Assembly (NCBI GenBank): GCA_002633025.1
Contig: NMRB01000032.1
Span: 591,295-655,294 of the forward strand
Source of the DNA: Notospermus geniculatus
Lineage: Eukaryota > Nemertea > Pilidiophora > Heteronemertea > Lineidae
DNA: 64,000 nucleotides
Direction of reading: 5' to 3'
Below, in pieces: positions 23,501 to 35,500 of this stretch. Position 1 is the stretch's first letter. Each line of letters opens with the position of its first letter. The position numbers were made by a program, and so were the translations under genes. The notes under the pieces were generated by a model. It was not told the origin of the DNA and did no database searches. It worked only from the letters and a program-made list of their open reading frames with translations.

Positions 23501-26500
23501 CCAGCACCAAATGCATCAAGATATGGAGCAGAAAAAACTCCCTTGCCTGGGTAAGCTATCGCACGTTTGTACCTGAAACATGAAAAGTTTTAAAACATTG
23601 ACAACCTGATTATTGTACAGCAAGGTAAATATCAAGACACATCAGTCAGTCAATGGCAATGACCTTGATGCAGCTGGAGGGAGGCCTGTACCCTTTAGCT
23701 CGAAACTCACCACTGAATTCAAGGATAATTTTGCTTACCACAGCCTATCCACAGGATTGAACTTTTTGCCCATTTTTACCCCAGGCACAACCCGGAATAC
23801 TCCATTATAGGTTCCGATATAGCGCCGAACTGCATACTGGGCCATTTTAATCAGCTGGTCCAACCAAATTCTGTCCGCTCTAGCGAGCATTGATACTGTA
23901 TCACCGACATCAGACTGAAAGGAGAGCACTATGCAAAGTCAACACAACCAACACTGAGTCTACAGTAAACTGCACACCTGAATTCCTCTCAGTAGACATC
24001 ACACCAATAGAGTAGGAATGGGAAAATTACCTTTAAACCTGGATTTTTATTGGATTTGTGACTGAGGAAAACGGCAATGGCAGCTACCGATGCAGCTGTC
24101 TCGATCTGGTTGAGGTACAGGTAAGGATTGATGAAACAATCAGGGCTCAGCTTCACGACAGAAGTTTCTGAAATTGGCAATGGAAATATATGTATCAAAA
24201 TCAGGGCGACCACTGGTTGACTTTCATAAACCACTTCACTTCGAAAATTTGTGTCATTATGACGTCATGTAGTTAAGTAAGCGACTCCCAGAATTTGGCC
24301 AATCGTAACAAAGTGATTAACGTTGACATACACTCCTCACCTTTTGTTGCTAGTCTGTTGAAGTGTTTACATGTTTCTGATGGTCGTCTAATGTCTAAGC
24401 GGTGATACAAGAACTTGTCTGTTGGTGGCAGACCGAATATTTGTGGTTCGATTGTGCCATTTGGCACAACAAGGCAAACTGAATAGTCTGTACCTTCAAT
24501 CTGCAAATGAATGCATAAAATTGTAAGGGGTCTCAACTACTGGATCAGCACTGGATTTGAGACAAAAGGTCACGACCAAATTTACGCTTAATATTCTGAA
24601 CTGGTCTTATTGCAATGTGAATTCCTCACAATGGTTTCTATTCGCCTGAAGTACTCACTACTCACTGCTTTCCAATAATATGTTGATGGGAGCTTGTAAA
24701 TTGTTACTCCATCTCTAAATGAGTTGCCATTGGTGATGATATGATCTGAAATGAATGATTCGGTCCCACTGCCTCCACTGAAATTTGAAGGGGATGCAAT
24801 CACAACAAAATGAGGAAGAAATGAATGATGTAGGAGTTGTATCCAAATAATAAGGTAGTTACAATAGAACATTTTTTAAGTGATAGTTACAACAGACCCA
24901 TTTTTTATGTGATAGAGAGGGCAACTCTCTCGACTTTCTTTTCATAGCAGAGAGAAATCAGAAATGTTACCTCTTCATGGAGTTAAGTACAGTCGCAGCT
25001 TTGGGGTTCGGCTCTAAAAGTTGAATCTTTGCTATGATTGGATCCTCGGCCACATTGTCTGGTTGTGGAAGGAGTGGGTGCCAAATGGTGTGCCCTCTTG
25101 TGTTGGTCACAAATATGTAATGATGGTTGAATATGGCATCAGCAAATAGGTCTCCAAGGGTGACATCAAAGCCGGCTACACCAATAAGTTTGCTAGTGTG
25201 ATACACTGGAACTGATATTGTAATCACCATCCCTACAAATGAAATATTGATAAAGTAAGAAAAACAGGTCTCCATTTTGTGGTGAAAGGTTAAGCAGCGA
25301 GACTGGAGCTCGACTAACTGCATGTACATGTAGGGTGCACGTAAGGGGGTTACACTCATGTGAATAATACTGTCTTGCACTCACCCAAGCCAAACGCATC
25401 CAAGTATGGAACAGAAATCGCAGGCTTCCTGCCATCTTCAGCCTTGCTCAAGAAATTATAGTAAGATGCCATACTGCGGCGGAGCATGCTGGGATCCTCA
25501 ACCGAGCTGTAGTGACCTTTCTGTAAGTTTGAAAAAGACAAGGACTTTGGTTATACAAGTGTGAGATGTCGGCATTAATGCATTCTTTACACTTGGAATG
25601 GTTTGTACACATGAACAGAAAACACTAAGAGAGCCTGAACTGAGGCAATACATGTGTTGTGTTGATTTGACAGCAACGAGTGGCCAATGGCTATCAAGAG
25701 AAAGGCTTCAGTGTAATGATGTGAACTCCTTTTCTGACCTACCTGTACAGGACCTTTGCTTCTGTCGTATGTTGTTTGTTCGGCCATCTTTGTGAGTATT
25801 GCTCTTGCATTAGCAGCAGCGACTGGAGAACAAGAACATGCAGATACTGGATATGTCAGTGTCTGGTCAAACAATTTCTTTCTGGACTAACAAGACCAAA
25901 GTGTCTTTAACGATTAAAAAAACTTACCCTCTCCCAGGCTGTATGTAAGTATGGTCACTTTGTTGGACAAAGCAGCATTCTTAATTCTGATTACATTCAT
26001 AATATGGTCTTCAGGTTCGGTGGGCGATCCATTGGTAAGGAACAGAATAACTTTCTCTGAAAGATATAACCCACAATCAGAAACAAGGTTACATGCACCA
26101 TCTATGAAATTCAACCCTGAAAGCCAGCACCAAATGCATCAAGATATGGAGCAGAAAAAACTCCCTTGCCTGGGTAAGCTATCGCACGTTTGTACCTGAA
26201 ACATGAAAAGTTCAACATTGACAACCTGATTATTGTAGAGCAAGGTAAATATCAAGACATACCAGTCAGTCAATGGCAATGACCTCCTCGATGTAGCTGG
26301 AGGGAGGCCTCTACCCTAGCTCGAAACTCACCACTGAATTCAAGGACAATTTTGCTTACCACGGCCTATCAACAGGATTGAACTTTTTGCCCATTTTCAC
26401 ACCAGGCACAACCCGGAATACTCCATTATAGGTTCCGATATAGCGTCGAACTGCATACTGGGCCATTTTAATCAGCTGGTCCAACCAAATTTTGTCTGCT

Positions 26501-29500
26501 CTAGCGAGCATTGATACTGTATCACGGACATCAGACTGAAAGGAGAGCACTATGCAAAGTTAACACAACCAACACTGAGTCTACAGTAAACTGCACACCT
26601 GAATTCCTCTCAGTAGACGTCGCACCAATAGAGTACGAAATGGCAAAATTACCTTTAAACCTGGATTTTTATTGGATTTGTGACTGAGGAAATCGGCAAT
26701 GGCAGCTACAGATGCAGCTGTCTCGATCTGGTTGAGGTACAGGTAAGGATTGATGAAACAATCAGGGCTCAGCGTCACGACAGAAGTTTCTGAAATTGGC
26801 AATGGAAATATCAAAATCAGGGTGACCACTGGTTGACTTTCATAAACCACTTCACTTCCAAAATTTGTGTCATTATGACGTCATGTACCGTAGTTAAGTA
26901 AGCGACTCCCAGAATTTGGCCAATCGTAACAAAGTGATTAATGTTGACATACACTGCTCACCTTTCGTTGCTAGTCTGTTGAAGTGTTTACATGTTTCTG
27001 ACGGTTGTCTAATGTCTAAGCGGTGATACAAGAACTTGTCTGTTGGCGGCAGACCGAATATCTGTGGTTTGATTGTGCCATTTGGCACAACAAGGCAAAC
27101 TGAATAGTCTGTACCTTCAATCTGCAAATGAATGAATAAAATTGTAAGGGGTCTCAACTACTGGATCAGCAATGCATTTGAGACAAAAGGTCACGACCAA
27201 ATTTACGCTTAATATTCTGAACTGGTCTTATTGCAATGTGAATTCCCCACAATGGTTTCTATTCGCCTGAAGTACTCACTGCTTTCCAATAATATGTTAA
27301 TGGGAGCTTGTAAATTGTTACTCCATCTCTGAACGAGTTGCCATTGGTGATGATATGATCTGAAATGAATGATTCGGTCCCACTGCCTCCACTGAAATTT
27401 GAAGAGGATGCAGTCACAACAAAATGAGGAAGAAATGAATGATGTAGGAGTTGTATCCAAATAATAAGGTAGTTATAATAGAACATTTTTTAGGTGTTAC
27501 AACAGAAATAGTTAGAAATAGTTACAACAGACCCATTTTTTGGTGATAGAGAGGGCAACTCTCTCGACTTTCTTTTCATAGCAGAGAGAAATCAGAAATG
27601 TTACCTCTTCATGGAGTTAAGTACATTGGCGGCTTTGGGGTTCGGCTCTAAAAGTTGAATCTTTGCTATGATCGGATCCTCGGCCACATTGTCTGGTTGT
27701 GGAAGGAGTGGGTGCCAAATGGTGTGCCCTCTTGTGTTGGTCACAAATATGTAATGATAGTTGAATATGGCATCAGCAAATAGGTCTCCAAGGGTGACAT
27801 CAAAGCCGGCTACACCAATAAGTTTGCTAGTGTGATACACTGGAACTGATATTGTAATCACCATCCCTACAAATGAAATATTGATAAAGTAAGAAAAACA
27901 GGTCTCCATTTTGTGGTGAAAGGTTAAGCAGCGAGACTGGAGCTCGACTAACTGCATGTACCCATACATGTAGGGTGCACGTAAGGGGGTTACCGTACAC
28001 TCATGTGAATAATACTGTCTTGCACTCACCCAAGCCAAACGCATCCAAGTATGGAACAGAAATCGCAGGCTTCCTGCCATCTTCAGCCTTGCTCAAGAAA
28101 TTATAGTAAGATGCCATACTGCGGCGGAGCATGCTGGGATCCTCAACCGAGCTGTAGTGACCTTTCTGTAAGTTTAAAAAAGACAAGGACTTTGGTTATA
28201 CAAGTGTGAGATGTCGGCATTAATGCATTCTTTACACTTGGAATTGTTTGTACACATGAACAGAAAACACTAAGAGAGCCTGAACTGAGGCAATACATGT
28301 GTTGATTCGACAGCGACTAGTGGCCAATGGCTATCAAGAGAGACTTCAGTGTAATGATGTGAACTCCTTTTCTGACCTACCTGTACAGGACCTTTGCTTT
28401 TGTCGTATGTTGTTTGTTCGGCCATCTTTGTGAGTATTGCTCTTGCATTAGCAGCAGCGACTGGAGAACAAGAACATGCAGATACTGGATATGTCAGTGT
28501 CTGGTCAAACAATTTCTTTCTAGACTAACAAGACCAAAGTGTCTCTAACGATTAAAAAACTTACCCTCTCCCAGGCTGTATGTAAGTACGATCACTTTGT
28601 TGGACAAAGCAACATTCTTAATTCTGATTACATTCATAATATGGTCTTCAGGTTCGGTGGGTGGTCCATTGGTAAGGAACAGAATAACTTTCTCTGAAAG
28701 ATATAACCCACAATCAGAAACAAGGTTACATGCACCATCTATGAAATTCAACCCTGCCACCTGCCTGAGTTAAATCCATTCCCTTTACCTTTCTGAAGAT
28801 GCAGGTTCTGTTCCTAATTACATCAATATTTTAGACTTGCAGCAGAGGCAACTCAAGAGAGCACAAGTTTTCTCCCAGGGTTTTGGTTTGGATGTTGTCA
28901 TAGCAGTGATGCTCATGTTTGGCCAGTGTTTCTACCCTTTCATTTCAATAGGACAAATGAAATGGTCCATGGACCATGTGCTCACCCGTTTGAACATAAT
29001 AGTGTACCCGGTAATGACAGAGAGAGGTGCATGTCAGTTATGAGCAATCTGGGTCAAGTCATTCCCAAGTTGCAGGAGTTCAATGATTTTGGGGTTATGC
29101 CACCTGGCGGCCATATTGGATGTCCGATCGGGCCAAAACTTCACATGCACATAAAGGTCATCTAGAGGGAGACACATAGCACATTTGAGCGCTCTGGGTC
29201 AAGTCGTTCCTGAGTTATAGCACATTTGATGACTTTCGGGTTACGCCACCTGGCGGCCATATTGGAAGTTTAATCAGGTCGAAATTTGACGTGCTTGTAA
29301 AGGTCATCAAGAGGGAGGTAAATATCAAGTTTGAGCAATCTGGGTCAAGCTGTTCCTGAGTTTTAGCACTTGGATGATTTTCAGGTTACGCCACCTGGCG
29401 GCCATATTGGATGTCCGATCAGGCCGAAACTCGGTATTTTTGAAGGTACCCCTCTAATACACGTTTATGCAAGATATGAAGACTCTCGGTGAAATAATTA

Positions 29501-30987
29501 AGAACTGTGGCTGGTTCGTTACTTTTATNNNNNNNNNNNNNNNNNNNNNNNNNNNNNNNNNNNNNNNNNNNNNNNNNNNNNNNNNNNNNNNNNNNNNNNN
29601 NNNNNNNNNNNNNNNNNNNNNNNNNNNNNNNNNNNNNNNNNNNNNNNNNNNNNNNNNNNNNNNNNNNNNNNNNNNNNNNNNNNNNNNNNNNNNNNNNNNN
29701 NNNNNNNNNNNNNNNNNNNNNNNNNNNNNNNNNNNNNNNNNNNNNNNNNNNNNNNNNNNNNNNNNNNNNNNNNNNNNNNNNNNNNNNNNNNCGACCCCCC
29801 CCCCCCTCCCAGATTTCTGATAGATTTCTGATAGGACCAACCTGTATCTTGGGTCATAAGAACCACATTCTCCGCCCTTATCATTGGCAGGAAACACTGT
29901 CAAGATGCCATTTTCATCTCCGAAGTATTGCCACTTGAGTGTGCTGTCTCGTTGTAGATTATCAACAAATTTGTCGACAATAGTTTGAGTGACATATTGC
30001 TTTCTCTCTTCAGATGTGGATGAGTTCCTGAGACAAGCTGACTTGGTATTTATCTGAAAGAAATTGGACATTTGTTATCAGATAACAGTGAAATATGAAG
30101 GGAGGCATCAGTTATGTACATGCAATAAAACTGATTATTTGCTGACTATCAAATGCCTTGGCCAATATTTAAAATAGATTGTACTCTCGATGAAAATATG
30201 CAATATGTCTGTTGTCTGGATGAGAAAGCAAGTACGAGGTTAATCGATGAACTCACCTTCGTTCTGAACCTCTCATCGAATGTGAGATCAGTTTGTTTCA
30301 CATGACAGCACGTTTCTATATTGGTCACAGAGGAAAATTCTAAATAGTGGGACTCTATCAGATTCTTCACAGCTTTAACTTGTTTTATTCGGCTTTTAAA
30401 CTTGCTGCTCACTTTTGATGCAATCTGAAAGGATCATAATTCATTATTACCGGTACTTGTCACCATAAGATAGTCTGCGTGCTATTACAGACACAACAGA
30501 TCTCTGATGCTCTCAGCTCTCCCTGTCACTTCTACAAACATTATCTGATTTCTTAATCTACAAACATACCTGATCAAGTAAAACTTGTCCTTTTGGAAAG
30601 TCGGCAGTAAAAGAGAGCGTATCAAAATAATCCTGTAAATAAAAGAATACGGAAGTAAGGGGTTGAATTGAATATCTCAGAATCCCTATTTTCATTCCAT
30701 TTGTCCCTCCAATCCCAACAGTTTTTCAGTGATACTGGTTGCGGCAAAGCCTGTTCATTGTAAAACATCTCCTTTGTTCTGCATTTGATAAGTGGACCTG
30801 ATGAAAGAGGATCGAGGCTCCATACCTGCCATGCTTTCACACCTACTCCAGCATTGAGCATTTCATTCAAGTCTCCCTGCAACACATCACCATCAATCCC
30901 TCCAGGCTGACTCATCACAGATGTTATCACAGTCATGGTTAAGATGAAATGGACGGACGACGTCATGATCGATGTCGACTTCATCAT
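20512..30987 (-). CDS. CACHD1: CACHD1-like VWA and Cache domain transmembrane protein, with internal duplications and a gap
   Basis: Minus-strand exons, 5' to 3': 30826-30987 (ATG 30985-30987, hydrophobic signal), 30570-30632, 30257-30424, 29842-30053, then a gap; copy B 28565-28753, 28381-28460, 28030-28165, 27605-27866, 27280-27391, 26962-27121, 26653-26789, 26360-26535, partial 26120-26195; copy A 25928-26116, 25743-25822, 25385-25520, 24971-25232, 24666-24777, 24341-24500, 24031-24167, 23739-23914, 23462-23572; then 23044-23166, 22727-22928, 22417-22566, 21815-21964, 21453-21697, 21179-21312 and 20512-20993 (stop). Matches to human CACHD1 include LKWQYFGDENGILTVFPA, KFLYHRLDI, YAVRRYIGTYNGVFRVVPG and a Cys-rich stalk (GCSWCARARDGG). 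A single membrane span (AILGGLAAVVLIALTYIIW) and a Ser/Pro-rich tail ending PPPYDTVVPPDK follow. CACHD1 modulates voltage-gated calcium channels. The VWA front, with its metal site, is missing, probably inside the N gap. Both duplications break the frame if read literally. Confidence 0.9.
21338..21430. repeat. One end of a dispersed MITE family (GGCACTGCTCCA end)
   Basis: GGCACTGCTCCA, then GAGCGTTTTC and GAGCTGGCTCTCAAT, matches the arms of the element at 38821-39001. The other end is not evident. It lies in a CACHD1-like intron. Confidence 0.4.
21678..22882. repeat. Tandem duplication of about 602 bp inside the CACHD1-like gene
   Basis: Copy 1 (about 21678-22279) and copy 2 (22280-22882) differ by scattered substitutions and small indels, in introns as well as exons. 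Each has the same 150 bp exon (21815-21964 and 22417-22566). At the joint (22279/22280) the first bases of one exon are fused to the middle of another. Confidence 0.85.
23497..28756. repeat. Tandem duplication of about 2.63 kb (nine exons) inside the CACHD1-like gene
   Basis: Copy A (23497-26119) and copy B (26120-28756) are near-identical over exons and introns, with the same nine exons in order (the ninth truncated in B). Exon lengths agree exactly (189, 80, 136, 262, 112, 160, 137, 176). Differences are single bases and short indels, as between haplotypes. The joint at 26119/26120 fuses one exon end directly to another. Confidence 0.9.
29040..29460. repeat. Tandem array of about 146 bp units (three copies)
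   Basis: Units start near 29040, 29188 and 29334. Each has GAGCAATCTGGGTCAAG (or a near copy), then CCACCTGGCGGCCATATTGGA. The CTGGCGGCCATATT core is shared with the array at 19485-20000. It sits in an intron of the CACHD1-like gene just before the N gap. Confidence 0.75.
29529..29791. other. Assembly gap (N run)
   Basis: 263 undetermined bases, followed by a C-rich tract. The missing CACHD1-like VWA exons are expected in this intron. Confidence 0.99.
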
Positions 30988-31707
30988 GAAAGAATGAAAT
31001 CAAAAGGCACTCTTCTGTCTTCATCAATGTGGAATGATTGTCCCTGCAAAGAGAAGATAAGTGAATGCTGGGTGGGGCGAACTAAAGAGGGGGGTCAGGC
31101 GCCTAACCCTGATGACTTTTGAGTAATGACTGTACAGGCTCCTGGTGGTGGATCCAATCCATGCGGTTCCGTACCGTAGTGTCATGCAAAGAAGAAAGAA
31201 CTTGGCCATAGCTAGGGCTACAATCAATGGCAGGTATTACCATGATTACAATGATGGAGATATTAGGCCTACAATATACCTCCTGTTGTTGTATTATGTC
31301 ATGATCATGATGATGTGCCTAGCCTATAGTAGGCCCTAGGCCCTATGATATAGGCCTAGGCATGATGGGCTAGCCTAGGCCTAGTATGTTATTGTTATCG
31401 AAGTGGTTATAGACACGGAAAATCCGTGGCTGCAAGACCGGAATCGCTCTTCCCTACACGGATCATAAGGATTAGTTCTGGAATCTGCCACCAGGGGCTA
31501 ATGTATCAGAAGCATTTTCGCGGGCCACGAAATTCAATGATTGTTTACATTTTGTTTGTTTTGTCTTTCTTTGTCTATCGTGGCATGCCCCTCAAGGCCT
31601 ACTGAACCCTTTTGATACCGAAGGCAGTCCTGTATGTAGGCCTATCGGATTAAAAAATAAGACCAAGCCTACATCACCAGGGGCCTAACCTCATGACTGC
31701 CAGCTGC

Positions 31708-31783
31708 CTCGGTAGCTCAGTCGGCTAGAGTGTTTGCCTAATAAGCCAAAGGTCCCTGGTTCGAATATCCGCTTGGACGATGC
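31708..31783 (+). repeat. tRNA-Ile-like pseudogene or SINE head
   Basis: GCCTCGGTAGCTCAGTCGG resembles the D-arm with A box. CTAATAA would be an anticodon loop with AAT (Ile), and GGTTCGAAT is a B box. Acceptor and T stems do not pair, and a pyrimidine-rich tail follows, so a working tRNA is unlikely. Confidence 0.55.
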
Positions 31784-32400
31784 TTTTCCCCCCTTTTTTT
31801 CACCCGTTCTTCTCTCTCTCTCTCGTGTTTTGTTTCCTTTTTTTACTGAAAATAGGCCTACTCTGAGCCCGAAGAAAATTCCCGAACTTTAGGGTCAAGG
31901 AAAAAGTTCGCCTCTCCAGGGCATGTCCTTGTCCATATGCACCCGCATAAAAAGGGCCAGGATCGCCAGGGGAAGGTTTTGGGGTGGATTGGAGGTTTTG
32001 GGGATGGATTTATTTTGAAGTTTAGGCCGAGATCTACCGATCTTACATGCCTTACAAAACACAAATTTAGGGCCTACCATGTAGGCCTCGAGGCCTATAA
32101 CGCAGAGAATTTGCGTAAGAAATGACCCTCAAATCGTAGTGCTACAACGTGAATCCCCTCATTTCAACTTACTCTTCATTCCAAATCCCCTTGGCGCGAG
32201 GTTTTCGGCCGATATCTCCTCAACGGCTGGGCCAAATTCAACATACCATACATCAATAAACTTGTCTTTCTTGCCGGTATCTTTCTGCTATCTTCATTTT
32301 TTGCGTAAGGCCTGCATAACGGATCTCTTTCTCAAAACCCATTTCATTTCGCGATGCTGTTCAGTGCAGTTTACACGTGCGCGATGCATTGCGTCATTTC

Positions 32401-32416
32401 AAAATGGCCGCCATTT
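32401..32416 (-). promoter_or_regulatory. YY1-like site upstream of TGFBRAP1
   Basis: The minus strand reads AAATGGCGGCCATTTT, which includes the AAATGGCGGC form of the YY1 motif. It lies about 150 bases before the TGFBRAP1 ATG, a common place for YY1 in housekeeping promoters. Confidence 0.45.
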
Positions 32417-32564
32417 CGGCCGTCAGCACAAACGGTGATTTGTGAAACAACTTTTTTCTGTCACGTTTTTCGGGAAATTGACNCATTCTTTGATAAATTA
32501 TTCGATATTTTGTCGCTTTTGACCACGCTGATCAACTGGAGAGAAGTCCTAAAGGATTGCAGGC

Positions 32565-35500
32565 ATGAGTGTCAAGGCATTTGAACTGGTGCCTGCTGTA
32601 GAGCGGGTGAAATTAATGGGAGACAAGGCCAGAACTCAGGTTGGTTTCCTGGACCTGGAATTCCTGAGTGAATCTGACATGTCTGAATATGAACAGATGC
32701 ATGGATGAACAGCTGATGAACATGTGAATGCTGGTGTGCCAGTGGTGCTACCGCAGGTCTGGTAGCAGCGTAGGCCTACGCTGTTGTATTTAAGTTGTTC
32801 CCAAGCTAGGCTAGCTGATCATCTGCATGTCTGCTATAGTATAGACCTAACACTGTTAGTAACAGCCTCTGATCATGGATAGGCCTAGGCCTAGGCCTAG
32901 TTACTTAATACTTGGCCTATAGTAGAATTAGGCTAAGTGTCCTTCCTCCTAGAGTAGGCCCTAGGCCTAGCTAGGCCTACCATTGCATGATTGATTTGAT
33001 ACCATAAGATTTGGCAGCAGTCGTCAATATAAGGGCATTCGTGAAACTCCCTCTATCCAGCCAAGTCTAAGCTCATGGTCCATGCAATCCATTTTTAGTC
33101 CATCTCCATGTATTCAATTGCAATGCCAGTCCTGCCATTTGTTGTAATATCAAAGATGATCTAGGCCTATTGCAAAGGCAAGGAAATTAGGCTAATAATC
33201 GGGTCGGATGTCTTTTTCCAGATTGAATGCATTGACTGCTGTGGCAAGAATCTGTACATTGGAACTAATGACTGGTACGTAGCCTTGTGATGCATGAAGA
33301 ATGACGAATCAGAAAATAGTGAAATGGAAAATCTTGGCCATGGCATACATGTATTATGGGTTGTTAGAAGGTGTCGTGGAAACATTCTCACCTGAGAGGT
33401 TGCAGGAGGCGGGAGTCTCGCAACTTTGTGACGTTGTCCACTGTGGAACTTGTCCTGTTTTCTGTCAGTAGATTTCCCTGTAAGGATTTGAAAGGGGCTA
33501 TTTTCATCAGTTGTATGAACTACTTTCTTATTTCACAGCTTTGTGGTACATTATTCAATCGAAGAAAAGGCACAAGCCAATGGACGTATTGCTTATCACT
33601 CTGAGAAACAGGGACACAAGTACTTAGCAGTGGTAAGTTCCCAAAACTCATTCCAAATAGTGATCTGGTCTATCTGTCAAAAAGATTCAGGAAACATCAT
33701 TTTCCCTTCAACGTGCATTTGAATTCAAAAACCTTCAAATATTTGTGGTCTTCACTATCTTCCAGAAAAAGCCTGTGGTGCAAGTGAAGGCAGCATCTGC
33801 ACTGAACCGCATCATGGTCCTGTGTGACAATACCTTGATCCTTCTCAATATGTTTGACTTGGAGGTAGGTTTGGATGATTCATGCACTTTCTGTTCAGTT
33901 CATAGCCCATGTAGCTTGTACTGAGGGTCTACTAATAATGAATTCGTTTTGGATCTATGGCTTTTTACAAAAGTTGCTTTCAGCTTTCTGTGTTTTCTTA
34001 TAATTTCAGCCTATTCTCAGTGGTGCTAAGATAAAGGGTGTGGTATCCTTCTGCCTGAATGAAAATCCAATCAAATCCAGCCCATTTAGTGTAGAGGTAA
34101 GCAGATTCTTCCTGCCTGTTGAAGAAAGTGAATGTTTGGTTCTTTATTTCTATGAGTAATGAGGAGAAGAAAAGAAATATCGTTGATTTTAGGAATATGT
34201 TTGGTGGCTATGATCTTTTACATATTGATGTCAGTGATCTTTATGTTTTCATGTTCTCGACGCATCCATGTATCCCTATATGCCGTGAATTTCCAGATCT
34301 GTGTGGCCTTGAAGAAAAAACAAGTCCAGATATACACAGTCACTGAGGACAGGATGATCCATGCCCGAGATGTTGTACTACCAGAACCTCCACTAACCAT
34401 GGTAGGTTTGACATTCTTCTCTTGTATTTGTGTCATTGAGCAAATATGGTGCTGCAAGCCAAACATACCTGCCGTGGCTAATATGGGTTCTCTGTAAAAA
34501 AGTAGATGGCAGCACATGAAGCAACAGTTCTATTTGCAAAGCTGGTATTGGTTCTTACAATGTCAATGACATTTTGAGAAATTACCTTTCAGGAAATGCA
34601 CTTCAACTGTATCTGCATCGCTTGTACTAGTCAGTACTTGGTGACAAATTATGAGACAGGACAAACCCAAGACCTTTTTCCCTACGAAAACGAATTTACC
34701 ACACCTCTTGTTCTACATATTGCTAAGGTAAGTCACTATTTTAGTATCATTGCCTTGTCTTATTAAGCTTAATCAGGCCTAGGACTAATGAATACTCTCC
34801 ATAAGGGCTGTTAAAATGGCTTGGTCATGTATTACTGTTCGAATTCCAGAGCTTACTACCCTCAAACGTACCTGAATATGTAAGGCCATGTTCAGAACAT
34901 TATGAAAAGGGGCCGTTCATTTTCATCAATTGAGGAAACTGAGTTGTGATCCTTGAGAAAACGGAGAAAGCATTAAAGCTGCAAATTGCTGCAATTATTC
35001 TGTACAGCACAACAAATAATCCCTGCAATTTGCAAGTGCATACATGTAGCTTTTTCCGTTTTCCCAAGGTCAAGTATCACAACTCACATTCCTCAAATGA
35101 TGAAAATGAACAGCCCCTTTACACGGTGAAAAAAATATTTTACCATGTGCAACTGGCTTTAGAGGTACCTGATGCATGAGAACTTGTGATTTCAGGATGA
35201 ATTCCTCCTCAGTGGGCCAAGCGCATTAGGCATGTTTGTGACATCTGCGGGGAGTTCCCAACGCCCACCTCTACAGTGGAGTGATCGTTTGGTTGCCATA
35301 GCGTACCTACATCCATACATCCTAGCCATGAATGATGAGTTCATCACAGTTCATAGGTAAGATCACGTCATTAAATCCCAGCTCCCTTTGTGGTTTACCA
35401 GTACATTTGTACAAAAGCTCTATTACCGGTATTTTCAGCATTCTTGACCAGCAACAGAAGCAGAGCATACCATTCCAGGGTGGAAAATTTCTCGGTGAAT

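Larger units (their letters stand above)
30988..32564. other. Shared upstream region of CACHD1-like and TGFBRAP1 genes
   Basis: No coding exon. It contains TAGGCC-rich sequence near 31320-31385, a tRNA-like block at 31708-31783, a (TC)n tract near 31811-31825 and a YY1-like site at 32401-32416. The two genes are head to head, 1.58 kb apart between start codons. Confidence 0.55.

Noticed and set aside
31708-31783. Functional tRNA-Ile gene
   Set aside because: A and B boxes are present, but acceptor and T stems do not pair, so it was called a pseudogene or SINE head.
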